Positions 33,145 through 44,771 of a stretch of 64,000 bases of DNA are shown here, piece after piece. The notes below the pieces were generated by a model. That model was not told the DNA's origin. It did no database searches and worked only from the letters and a program-made list of their open reading frames with translations. Position 1 is the stretch's first letter, and each line of letters opens with the position of its first letter. Made by a program: the position numbers and the translations under genes. This DNA is from Thereva unica (lineage: Eukaryota; Arthropoda; Insecta; Diptera; Therevidae), in the NCBI GenBank assembly GCA_949987705.1, contig OX465281.1, forward strand, positions 156,874,393-156,938,392. The letters are read 5' to 3'.

Positions 33145-35625
33145 AACTAGTTGGGATGTGGGTTCGACCCTTTCAGTCCACACGATCAACTTCCCAGTAT
33201 GATGGATGTTGAATATTATGATTGGATATTTTAATAATATATAAATAAATATAATACCGAGAATATGTCACAATTGTTTATCAATATTTTCGCTAAAATG
33301 TCAAACTAAATGTGCGCACTTACAAGATTAGGATGACGAAAATATATATAAAACTAGCATAAAACCCGCGTGCCTTGCAACGCCTTTAAAAACTGTTTAT
33401 TATGTGCAATGTTTTCCTTAAAAAAAACCTACAAAAAAGTCAGCTGTTATTATCCCTAAAAAGGGTTTATTATAATGCATTTTTTTTAATAAATATGGTA
33501 AACAAATTGCTGCGAATATCACCTCTGCTCAACAAATCGCTTCTTAGTGGATGTTCAGGCCATTATAGGGATGCACTGTCAAAATTTCAGCCCTATAGCT
33601 CCAGCGGTTTGGGTAAATCCCATTTCACCCCCTTAGGGGATGAATTTCGAAAAATCGCTTCTTAGTGGATGTTCACGCCATTAGAGGGATGCACTGTCAA
33701 CATTTCAGCCCTATAGCTCCAGCGGTTTGGGTAAACCCCATTTCACCCCCTTAGGGGATGAATTTCGAAAAATCGCTTCTTAGTGGATGTTCACGCCATT
33801 ATAGGGATGCACTGTCAAAATTTCAGCCCTATAGCTCCAGCGGTCATTTCACCCCCATAGGGGACGAATTTCGAAAAATCGCTTTATAGTGGATGTCCAC
33901 TCCATTATAGGGATGCACTGTCCAAATTCCAGCCCTATAGCTTTAGCAGTTTGTAAAAACCCTATTTCACACCCTTAGGGGATGAATTTCGAAAAATCGC
34001 TCTTTAGTGGATGTAAACGTCATTATAGAGATGCACTGTCAAAATTTCAGCCCTATTGCCTTAGCGGTTTGTAAAAACCCCATTTCACACCCTTAGGGGA
34101 TGAATTTCGAAAAATCGCTCTTTAGTGGATGTCCACGTCATTATAGGGATGCACTGTTAAAATTTCAACCCTATAGCTCCAGCGGTTTGGATAAACCCTA
34201 TTTCACCCCCTTAAGGGATGAATTTCGAAAAATCGCTTTATAGTGGATGTAAACGTCATTATATGGATGCACTGTCCAAATTTCAGCCCTATAGCTTTAG
34301 CGGTTTGTAAAAACCCTATTTCACACCCTTAGGGGATGAATTTCGAAAAATCGCTCTTTAGTGGATGTAAACGTCATTATAGGGATGCACTGTCAAAATT
34401 TCAGCCCTATAGCCCCAACGGTTTGGATAAACCCCATTTCACCCCCTTAGGGGATGAATTTCGAAAAATCGCTTTATAGTGAATGTCCACGCCATTATAG
34501 GGATGCACTGTCAAAATTTCAGCCCTTTAGCTCCAGCGGTTTTGGTTGTGCGTTGTCTGTTAGTCAGTTACTTTTATACAATAGAAAAAAAAGTGAAGAT
34601 AAAAAATCTCCTTACAACTTATTGAACCCCATTTCACCCCCTTCAACCCTTTTTTTTCTCCATAAAAAGTAGCCTATGTCCGTCTCCAAGGTTTAAACTA
34701 TGTCTGTAGCAAATTTCATCAAAATCGGTTTAGTGGTTTAGGCGTGAAAGCGTAACAGACAGGCAGACAGACAGACAGAGTTACTTTCGCATTTATAATA
34801 TTAGTAAGGATTGATGTATTAATCTTTTTCGGCACCTCAATGAAGTCGATATAGTTTTTAGTTCGCGCGGTATCGTGCAGGTACAAAAATCACTTAAGTC
34901 ATTTAAACCAAAAACCGCTGGACCGAATATTACGTATAAAAATCTTTTCAGATTATATTGTCGCTAATACGATTCGAACGGCACCTCAAGTTAGTCAATA
35001 TCTCGTGGTTCGGGCGATATCGTGCAGGTACAAAAATCACTTACGCCGCTTAAACAAAAAAACGGCTTCACCGAATTTTATGAAAATCTTTTCAGATCAT
35101 ATTTTGGTTAATACTCTTCGAACGGCACGTCAACTATGTCGATATCTTTTATAATTCGCGCGATATCGTGCAGGTACAAAAATCACTAAAGTCATTTAAA
35201 CCAAAAAACCGCTGGACCGAATATTATAAAAATATTTTCAGATTATATTGTCGCTAATACGCTTCGAACGGCACCTCAAGTAAGTCAATATCTTTCGTGG
35301 TTCGGGCGATATCGTGCCGGTACAAAAATCACTAACGTCGCTTAAACAAAAAAACGGCTGGACCGAATTTCTTGAAAATCTTTTCAGATCATATTTCGGT
35401 TAATACGCTTCGAACGACACCTCAACGAAGTCGATATCAGTTTTGGTTCGCGCGATATCGTGCAGGAAAAAATGACCACATCCGCACGCACATACACACA
35501 CACACACATACTTCCTCCCAATTTTTTGCTTAAAATGCTCCTGGGACCTTGAGAGATAAAAATACGTTGAAATTTTCGATTTCGATTTTCGGACCGATTA
35601 CAATAACTTCCTATACTGGGAAGTT
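33145..35625 (-). mobile_element. Helentron-like non-autonomous element, copy 2
   Basis: It has the same ends as copy 1 (minus strand AACTTCCCAGTAT...CTAGTT) and lies between T and T. The unoccupied site is the continuous AATCAAAAACAATCT in unit 1 (3789-3803). Without the Helitron inside, it is 1024 bp against 1046 bp for copy 1. The 148-bp internal repeats are at about 34830-35470. The two copies lie at different places in the two units, so they are separate insertions. Confidence 0.82.
33354..34810 (-). mobile_element. Helitron 2, inside Helentron copy 2
   Basis: On the minus strand it starts TCCTTACTAATATT and ends ATGCTAG, between A and T, with no target duplication. Helentron copy 1 supplies the unoccupied site (ATATAAAATTGATG near 4512). 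It has the same hairpin before CTAG and the same 118-bp repeats as Helitron 1, but with fewer units, giving 1457 bp. No protein is encoded. Confidence 0.9.
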
Positions 35626-35960
35626 AACAATCTAATAAAATACATTTTTTGCAACATTTATATTCAAAAGTGGTTGATTTATAACAAAGCAAATTTTATG
35701 ATAAGGGATAATACATAGTAAAGGGCTGAAACTATCCCTACATCGACTGAAAACATAAAGGTTTGTAAAAAATGGTTTTTCAACTTTATGCTTCGAATTC
35801 GGTTTAATCAGCCAAAATAAATTATTTTCAACTACGCATAGAAAGAAGAATTTGAAAAAAGGTTGATTGCATATCTTTTTGCTCCCTTTAAAATTAATTG
35901 GCTCCCTAAAAGATTGTATGGGACGAAGTAATCAGGTAATTGGCTAGGTGGCCATAAGGG

Positions 35961-36281
35961 GTGCCAATATCATACTCAAGTAGACTGGCTCCCGTTCGCG
36001 TAGGTAAAGCGGCTCGCGTAGGGAAAGCTTCATTGTATGTGGTTGGCGGACTGCTTGGTAAAACAATCCCTGGGTTTGGAATAGTCTATGCCGATGCGGA
36101 TGCAATTATTAATGATCATGAATGTAGCGGGAGCGGAGCATGCATACAGCTGGTGACATATCCAAGCGTACATGCGTTCAATTCGTTGATAAATAATATA
36201 GAAGTGTGTGTATTCAAATGCGACCTGACGGAATGTTCCATGAATGGAATGCATGCCACGCAAAGGTCGAACTTCTTTTAA
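35961..36281 (+). other. Open frame of 106 codons in the tandem unit, probably not a gene
   Basis: The frame reads through GKAARVGKASLYVVGGLL and later ECSGSGACIQLV and CVFKCDLTEC. I recognise no family. The matching part of unit 1 (about 4130-4293 and 5340-5420) has a deletion, an extra base and a Helentron insertion, so the frame is not kept between copies. It may be a relic of a gene caught in the repeat, or chance. Confidence 0.25.
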
Positions 36282-36339
36282 CTTTTTCTGTAATGCCGCA
36301 TTCGAAATAGCACACACAAGTATGCACAACAAACACATG

Positions 36340-36744
36340 AGAAATGTGATTAATTATTTTTGGGGAAGAAAAAAAAAATTTGTTTTGTTAAATAAAAAAT
36401 AAAAACACTAAAATTTCTTTTGAAATTTATAAATCTATTTATTGAAATAAACAGTTAAGAATTTTAGGACTTTTACAAAATTAATTACGAACGATTAAAA
36501 AGCGAGTATAGATTTCGACGGTTGTTCCGAAACTGACTAAACTTATCATTTAGTTGGTGCCTTTGTTGCACTTAAATTTGCTGACTTCGATTTTTCTTAA
36601 GCGAATCCAATCTGGAGGATGTTGTGTCTACGACGATGCCGCTTTTATTTTCTGGAACGTCGCCGGGTATTTTATTTGTGCCAGTTGATGGGAAAATCAT
36701 TGTTCCCATGTAATGTGACCCCTTCCGGTGGCCTGGACGTAACT
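36340..36744 (-). mobile_element. 3' LTR of errantivirus 2
   Basis: On the minus strand it starts AGTTACGTCCAGG and ends CACATTTCT. It is almost identical to 52870-53276 (a few differences, for example a 4-base indel near 53241). AAAGGAGGGAGA beside it is the polypurine tract. Confidence 0.9.
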
Positions 36745-38185
36745 TCTCCCTCCTTTAGAGGAAAATTCCCCTGAATTGTATATGTCCTTTTTATCTTCAT
36801 AATCTTCATATATAAAAAAATAGTTAGTGCTATAAAAATGATTAATATTACAAATCCTATCCCTAGATTAAAGTACAGGTGGCTTTTCCTTTGAAATTTT
36901 AATTCCTTTATGTGCTCAATGTTTTCAACCTGTCTTATCACTAAATCGTCAAATGAGAGTTTACTGTTAGTCATAGATAATTTAACATCACTTGGCATTA
37001 CAAATCTTTGTTCAAATTTTTCTTTTCTATTTTTAAATGTTTTATTATTAAGGTAAATTTCGCAATCATTAAATGTTATTAAATAATTTCCATCTAATAT
37101 TAAATTTCTCTCATCGCAACTACTATTAAAGTTAAAACCTACAAAATTTTTTAATAATAACAAGCCCATTTCTATTTCGACCAATTGAGCTTTCATACTT
37201 TTTGTTTTAATACATTTATTTGTTTGGATACAAGAGCTGAATTCTTTTAGATTTTTATAATCTGAATCTTGGTTGTATTTATATGAAGTATCATTTATTT
37301 TTATTATTTTTTGATCTTCTATCAATAGTTCCTCTAAATCTTGATTTGGAATAGGGGTAATTAAATATAGTCTGGTTTTAAATGTTTCTCTTGGTATCTT
37401 AAAGCAAAAATAATTTTATTTTTCTCATACATAAAGGTTCCTAATTTGATATTTTGAAGTTTTAATAAATCTATATCATATTTGCTTATCTCGTCGCTAG
37501 TTAACACATTGTTTCCCATTATCCCTAACCTACTTGAAGCTATATTGTTTTGGATATGCTCTAAGTTATCTTTTACTATTTTTATTTTAAAAAGTCCTTC
37601 TAAGTACATTGTTTTGGATATAAGTTTTTCATTACCTTGGTTTATTTCGTTAAGTCGAGTTGCTATCTTTGCCCTATCGTTCTCAATTATGTTTTTTATT
37701 GTTAGAAATGTTTTATTAAAGTGGTCGTTGATGTATATCTGCCTGTTGTTTTGTTCTATAATATTATGGCTGTTTTCGTCAATTACCTTCAAATGTTCTT
37801 CAATGTTTTGCCGATCGTCGTCGTCCATTGTGCCATATAGCCATTTACTTGCTGTACCAATGATATTAATAAGTCCTCTTTTGCTTTTGTGTGGGATTAA
37901 TGTCCGTAACATATGTTTCATTGATTCCAGTTCTGCAATCAGTATTTCTTTATTTTCTTCTATTACGAGCCCTGATATGTTGTCTTCTAAAGTTGAGATG
38001 ATGTTTTTAATTTCTTCGAGGTCTATTATATGTAGAATTATGTCATAATTTTTTACGATCTGCACTTCTCCTAATTTAATTTCAGCAAATCCGTTGTTAG
38101 TTATGATTTTCTCGATCGTCAAAGTTGCTTCTGTCACCTTCATTAACATCAGTATCAAAATGATCAATATTGACTTGACCTGAAA
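36672..38185 (-). pseudogene. env: Envelope gene of errantivirus 2, frameshifted
   Basis: Envelope glycoprotein of the F-protein-like type. The first part (37361-38167) begins with a hydrophobic signal segment rich in Ile and Leu. It has the furin-type site KSKR (residues 94-97 of the open frame) followed by GLINIIGTASKW, then the DDDD-rich coil region. No ATG starts the signal segment, but AAATTTTCAG just upstream is a good splice acceptor, fitting a spliced env mRNA. A frameshift near 37340-37361 moves the reading to the second part (36672-37325). That part has a membrane span at about residues 152-172 and a cytoplasmic tail running into the LTR. Confidence 0.82.
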
Positions 38186-41100
38186 ATTTATTTGGTCGTT
38201 TAATATTTATTGGGTGAATATTATCGTATTTAAGTTTTCTATATCTAGGTTCATTCTTATGTCTAAGACACTTGTAATTTTTTACGTAGCCCTCATTACC
38301 TACTGGTGTAAAGTTTTCTCTCTTGATATTCGCTCTATTTATCTTGAATAACTTAGTTTTGTTTATTAGCTCTGTTATCTTTGCTTTATCGGCCTTACCC
38401 TCAATGACATCAATTGGCCTTGCTCTAATTGTGGAATGTATTGATTTGTTGTACCATTCTGTGCATTTAAATACTCTCTACTGAATTGAAAGATTTGAAT
38501 TTTCAACTTCCAATGTTCTTAGTCTTTCGCTAAGTGTATTATGAAACCTTTCGATGTCCGAGTTTCCGGTGTGGCTGTTCGGCTTCGTGAAATGAATTTC
38601 TATATTTTCTGTTCTGAAAAAGTCCTTTATATTTACAGAGCTAAATTCATTATCCATTGTTATGTGTTTGGGTTTCCCTTTTATTGAAAAATATAATCTT
38701 ATTTTTTCTATAATAGTTAATCTGTGTCTATTCTCTAGAAACAATGCCACGGCATGTTTTGAAAATTTATCAATAAATGTAATAAAACTATGTTTTTTGT
38801 TTACGTATGTGTCTATGTATTCTTTCGTTCATATCGGAGGGTGTTATAGTTAAATTAAATTTTGGCTTTATTGGGTTCCTATCATATTTTGCTCTACTAC
38901 AGGTATCGCAATTGTTTATATATTTTTGTATTAATTCTTTCAAGTTTTTAAAGTATATCAATCGTTTTAGTCCTGCGTAATTTTCATTAATGCCGGCATG
39001 CCCTGTCTCGTACTTATGATATTTCGCTATCTGTTTAAAGGTCTCTTCCTCATTTTTCATTTCCTTTGCATGATATTGACATTTGTAAAACTTTAGGGTT
39101 GTGTCGAATAGCTCTATTAATTTTAATTGCACCAAATTATATTTATGTTCACTTAATTCTGAAAAGATACCTATTCTTCCTTTTTGTAGAAATCTACGAA
39201 AAATATTAGTCATATTGCCATTTTCTATGTCTTGTGAATTTACGTAAATTTTTCTTCTATTGTTAGTCGTTTCTATGTCTTGGGTTTTGCTGTCTGTTAA
39301 AATAATTTGTGTTCGAAACCTATTAACTATTGTATCTGAAAGTATTGGGATATGATTATTTTGTTCTTCCTGTTGCGAGTGGACTGTATTGATCATACTT
39401 ATATTATCTGGTACTACACTTTCCTCATTTTGCGGATGAATTTCTTGGGGTTCCGTAGAGAGATGAATACTTTCTCCTTCCTTTGGTGTAAACGTTTCGG
39501 TGTGATAAATTTCGCCGTTCTCTATATTTAGTCTACTCATGAAATCTGCGGCTTTGTTGTCCTTCCCTTTGATATAGTCAATGTCGAAGTTGTACTCTCC
39601 CAGCTTTAGTAACCATCTTTGAAGTCTCGGATTGATATCTTTTCCATTGTGTTTCGCTTGTAACCACTTAAGAGGTGGGAGGTGGTCAGTCATCAGGTCA
39701 AACCGTCTGCCATAAACATAAGGTCGGAAGTAGTTCACTGCCCAGACAATTGCATGCAGCTCCTTTTCAGTTGTTGAGTAATTACGTTCGTGGTCGTTCA
39801 ATGTTCTGCTCGCAAAACAAATAGGGTGTCCTTCCTGACTTAAAATTGCTCCTAAAGCGAAGTCACTGGCATCTGTAATCAATTTAAATTTCTTTCCAAA
39901 ATCGGGATATTTTAAGACTGGTGGATTTATAAGGATTCTTTTAAGTTTTTCAAATATATCTATATAATTTGGATCGTTAGTGTTGATTTTAACATTCTTT
40001 TTCAAATATTTTGTCATACCGTAAGCTATTTTAGCATAGTCCTTTACAAATTTTCGGTAATATCCGGTGATGCCCAAAAAAGATTTAATCTGTTTCGTGG
40101 TTTGAGGTAATTTAATTTTTTGTATGCTTTCAATTTTGTTAGGGTTTGGCTTAATCCCATTTGTTGTAAGTATGTGCCCTAAGTACTCCGTTTCTTTTAC
40201 AAGGAATTTGCACTTGTCGACCTGGATTTTCAAATTGTGTTCTCTAAGTTTATTGAATACTTTTTGAATACTTTCTATATGTTCCTGAACTGTTGTACTA
40301 AATATGAGTATATCGTCGAGATATACAACGCATATTTGGTTTATATACTCTCTTAAAACGGAATTGATGAGTCTCTGAAATGTTGCAGGGGCATTTTTAA
40401 GCCCGAAAGGCATCCTCACGAATTCGTAGTGTCCCAAGGGTGTCGAGAATGCAGTCTTCTTTCTATCTTCCTCCTTGATTAGCACCTGATGGAATCCTTT
40501 TGCGAGATCCAGCGTCGTGAAGTACTGTGCTCTTCCTAGTTTTTCTAGGATGCTCTCTATATTTGGTATAGGAAATTTATCATCTTCTGTAATTTCATTT
40601 AACTTCCTGTAATCTAACAATTCTCCATTTATTTTCTCCTGAGTTATCTGATTTTTTAGGTACTATCCACAGTGGCGAATTGTAGGGGAAATTGCTTTCT
40701 TTGATTATACCCTGTTCTAGCATATCGTTCATTTGTCTGGTTATTTCCTCTTCGTGTATTTTGGGGTACCGATATATTTTTGAGTAAACAGGCCTATTCG
40801 TTTTAGTAATAATTTCGTGTTGGATCTCATGTGTATGAGTTAAATGTTGTCCTTCTTGGTAAAATAAATCTGCATTTCTTTTAATTAGTGCTTTAAGTTT
40901 TTCTTTTTCATCGCTATTCATATCTTCTCTTTGAAGTTTGCCGAGGACACTTTGATCTATAGGCTGTGCTTCCAAAGTAAATATCTCGTGATATTGGTAA
41001 GGGCATGAGTTAAGAAACCTTGTTCTTTCCCCATTGACTTCCAAACAATCTTCTTTTAAATTTATAATAGCTTGCAGGGGTTTCAGTACGTTATGACCAA

Positions 41101-41349
41101 TCAATCCATCGAAATCTTTATCTTTAAAACTAGTTAATTTCCAACTCATCCATTTCTTTTCATTGAACTCTTCAGGTAATTCTGTAATAATCTCCTGGTC
41201 CACGATAGTATTCCCGTCTAATGATTTAAGTAGTATTTTCTGATCTAGTCTAAGTCTTTTATATTGTTTTAATTTTGTTTCATCTAATACCGTCGTCGTT
41301 GAGCCTGAATCGATTAAACATCTTAATTTATTTGTACCAATAGTTACTT
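38186..41349 (-). pseudogene. pol: Errantivirus 2 pol, three lesions
   Basis: Protease (LIDSGST, near 41315), RT (VVYLDDILIF), RNase H (LITDASD, TTEKELHAI) and integrase are present in order. RT catalytic residues are intact, as is the integrase zinc motif (HAGINE ... CDTCSRAK). Lesions are a frameshift in the RT fingers near 40600, another near 38790 just before the first catalytic Asp of the integrase, and a stop at 38478 after the DIERFHNTL motif. Sequence with integrase C-terminal character continues to the env splice acceptor. It is inactive as it stands. Confidence 0.87.
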
Positions 41350-42057
41350 CTACTATTTACTTGTTCGCAGGTATAATTTGCGTCTTGAATATGATCAACG
41401 ACCATTGCTTCCGGTTCGTTTTGTTGCCTAAATTGATTTGAATTCCTAAATTGACCCGAGTTTCTAAAATTGCCTGAATTTCTAAATCGTGGAATAAAAT
41501 TTTGATTTTGCGGAGTAAAATTTTGTTTTTGTTTTGCAAAGTATTCATTCTGTCTTGTTTGCCCATAGTTATTTGAATTAGAGTTTTGATAATACTGGTT
41601 GTACCTACCTATATTTGTTTCACTATTTCGATTAAAATTCCTATAATCCCTATCTTTAGGATATACTCTTTAAGTATGAGAATTTTGCCTGCTTTTAAAA
41701 GTTTTATCATTTTTGAAATTACCACTTCTATATCTAATCAACCCTGTTTCTTCTAAAGTATAATAAGCATCTCTTAAATTTGTTATATCTCTACTAATTA
41801 TAACACTAGCACAATTAGTATCTAAACCGTTAGTAAAAGTTCTTAAAATTAATCCTTCGTTTACTTTAGGTGAGAATTCTACTGGTTTATTTTCGTCGAA
41901 TTCATATTTCGCATTTAGTTTATCTAATATAATTTTTAAGTTATGGAAATATTCACTTACGTTATAATTATTTCTTAACGTTGTGGCTTGATGATATAAA
42001 TGGAGGTAGCTTTCTCTCACTCCGAAAGTCCTGATTAACTCCTGTTTCACTTCCTTC
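41328..42057 (-). pseudogene. gag: Errantivirus 2 gag, C-terminal part
   Basis: This is the downstream part of the gag gene whose start lies at 52164-52517 on the other side of the plus-strand element. The frame is in phase across the insertion when one CTTC is counted. It has capsid helices (SEYFHNLKIILDKL) and an Asn/Arg/Gln-rich tail without a zinc knuckle. A stop at 41670 is caused by two base differences from the otherwise near-identical duplicate at 50932-51654, which is open at that point. Confidence 0.82.
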
Positions 42058-42559
42058 TGTTGTATCCTCCCTACATTGTAGCATACATTCCCTACATTGT
42101 AGCATTATATATTGTAAACGGCTCCCATGATCAGGAAAGTATCAAATATCTTTTTTCAAACAATACTTCCTTTCATATGCAACGTAAACAAATTCAATTA
42201 ACAAAATTGAAACATAAACATTTTCATGCAATGCATTTCATGAGCAACGTAAACATTTCTCATGCAATGTATCGCAACGATATTTTGTTATCTACTTTTC
42301 ACATGAAAAGCGCTGACTAGGCGACTTTTTCCTGATCATGCGAGCCGTGGTTTAGGTGACAAAAACTGCGAACTGATTTTAAAGAATCAGTTCTCGTTGG
42401 GCCGCCAATTAAGTCGGGAAGTATTTCTATTGTACTTTTGCTATCAAGTTTGAATAAAATTTCTAGAAGTCTTTTGTTAAGAAGTTAAATAAAATTAAAA
42501 TAGTGAAGTTCGTTTTTTATTTCTACACACTCCCAATTGCCGGCCAACGGGGCTCAACA
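42058..42559 (+). mobile_element. 5' LTR of the plus-strand element, with primer site
   Basis: This 502-bp LTR runs TGTTGTATCC...CTCAACA. TGGTGGCAGCAAGC starts at 42564 and is complementary to the 3' end of a tRNA-Leu type, the primer used by mdg3/micropia relatives. The LTR holds two CTACATTGTAGCAT repeats near its start and a repeated CATGCAATG motif. Confidence 0.88.
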
Positions 42560-42734
42560 TTTTTGGTGGCAGCAAGCTGGGATTCCACGCGGTGGACCCA
42601 GTAAATTTCTTCTAAATTTCGCTGCACAATACGAAATTCTTTACTCATCTTTACTCATCTCTTTCAACACACGCATCAGCACAGTCAACGTTTTTATCCA
42701 GCCAGTCAACTTTTAATTCATTCTGTGCATGTGC

Positions 42735-42885
42735 ATCTTTAATCATATTTAGTGATACAACAACATCCAATACTTTTGGAATCTACATCTTATCATATTT
42801 AGTGATACAACAACATCCAATACTTTTGGAATCTACATCTTATCATATTTAGTGATACAACAACATCCAATACTTTTGGAATTTA
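42735..42885 (+). repeat. Three 50-bp direct repeats in the leader
   Basis: ATCATATTTAGTGATACAAC begins three consecutive copies, identical apart from the ends, spaced 50 bases. They lie between the primer site and gag of the plus-strand element. Exact identity suggests a recent expansion. Confidence 0.9.
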
Positions 42886-43633
42886 TGTTCATCAGTTTGA
42901 TGCGTTGACGATCATCTTACTTTGAAAACCTTTGCATCAATCAACGTTTTTTCACCTTAAACATCGTGCTCACCAACACTGCTGTGCAATCATCTACTTT
43001 TCAAGGAGTCATCCAACATCGGCTCATAATGTTAATAATTTTGTAAGTAGCTTAATTAAAATACAATTTTTATATATTTAGAATTTGGTGTGATAGTGTA
43101 GTCAAAAAAAAATATTCTTTTTCTGCTTTTAAAATATATTTTTTTTAATTTATATACATGTGGTGAAAAGTGGTGTAGTTGTGTCGCATACCTCCGAACT
43201 CGGAAAAATTTGTTATTCAAATTAATTAAAAAATAATAATAATTATATAATTCCCAAAGTTTTATTTGTTGAAGCTTTTCAAAAAAAATTTTGCAATCCA
43301 CCTTTTCGTAATTCGTAATTAATTATTATCGATAAAATAATTAATAATTAATTCGTAGTAATTATTATCTATAAATTATCATTATGATTCGGCAATTTTT
43401 AAGAAAATTACATTGAATATTGATTTGAAATACTGCTTTTGATCTAAAATGTTTAAAGAAACCCAAAAGATTAGTTACTCAATTAAATATCACTTTTAAC
43501 TAGCATTCTTCCATTTGTCTTGTGAACAACATCGACTACTACATACAACTAGAGTCGATTGCTCTTTCATCACTAACTCCATCACTGATTTTGTTTTACC
43601 GATTTGTGCCCCTAACTGTATCCCTAAGGATAC

Positions 43634-44771
43634 ATGAGTAAGAAACAGAAAGGCAAAGAGCCTGCTACACTCGGTACTGTTCTTCTCTCCCTGCGAAGCC
43701 GAAATAAAAAGGACCCAAACCTAGTTGATCTTCCACCTCTTTCTGAGGAAGAAGAAGAAAATTTTGACCCCGCAGAGTCTAGCAATAAGCCATTGCCCGA
43801 GCCTAAAGATTTTGCCGGAAGCTCTCGCCAAAACTTTGAAGACGAAATGTCTACCTTTAATCTTTCACACGCCATTAAATTAATTCCCGAATTTGATGGC
43901 GACCCCAAAACACTCCATCGATTTCTGCAGATCGCCAAAATTCAGTACAGTTTGGCAACAACAGTACCTCACAAGCTAGAGTTTTTGAACTTGATAAAAT
44001 CAAAACTCTCCGGTAGAGCATACAATAATGTCCTACGATACCATGACTATGACAGCTGGGACGATTTGCGAGCATGTTTGGAAAAACAGTTTTCCAAACA
44101 GCGTTCTCTTCAGGTCGTGCAGTCTGAATTATTTAATGCACGCCAAGGTCCCAAGGAGACAGTTATAGAGTATGCAGAAAAAATCGAGAAACTCATGGAA
44201 GAATTAAATATTTCTAGTACCAAAAGCGACTCTAATGAAGGCAATGAAGCTACATATACGTGCTCTGAACGAGCAAATGGTATTAAACAATTTCAAAAGA
44301 GGACTGAGGCATCCTCTAAAACTCATAGTTAAGGCTTCTCACCATGATTCTCTCAAGGAAGCAATTGACCTCGCCCTGGAAGAAGAAAAGTTACTCGAAA
44401 GCGACTCGAAACCGGCGACAACTTTTATCCGTAACCCGAAACAATGCCGATTCTGCAAGAATCTTGGGCATGATATTAATGAGTGCCGAAAATATAACGC
44501 TCTCAACCGACAACAGCATCCTGCTAAATCATTTCCTTCTTTTCGTGGAACTGTCAACAGGATCAGCCGATCAACGTCCGACCCTGTTTGTCGTTATTGT
44601 AAAAATCCTGGTCACTCCATCGATCAGTGCAGAAAAAGAGAGTACAACAACTCTAGAAACAAGGTAGTTAAACCCGAAGGCGAACGAAAGCCAAATTCTT
44701 TTCCACAAACGGGAAACGAGTCAATGCCTGGCCCAAGCGGTTCGGAGCCCAGGATCCGCGATATAAAATAA
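43634..44771 (+). pseudogene. gag: Gag of the plus-strand element, one frameshift
   Basis: Capsid-nucleocapsid protein starting at the ATG at 43634 (MSKKQKGKE). An acidic N-terminal region (EEEEENFDPAES) precedes a capsid domain (FDGDPKTLHRFL, LKSKLSGRAYNNVL-type helices). A one-base shift near 44240 moves the reading from the first frame (to 44332) to the second (from 44235). The second part ends with two CCHC zinc knuckles, CRFCKNLGHDINEC and CRYCKNPGHSIDQC. Pol follows in the -1 frame and overlaps the gag stop, as in elements that use -1 frameshifting. Apart from the single shift the gene looks complete. Confidence 0.85.

Noticed and set aside
33160..33190. GGGTTCGACCC as a Pol III B box marking a SINE
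   Set aside because: It is the palindrome just before the CTAG end of the Helentron-like element on the other strand. The base-exact empty sites fit a rolling-circle element better.
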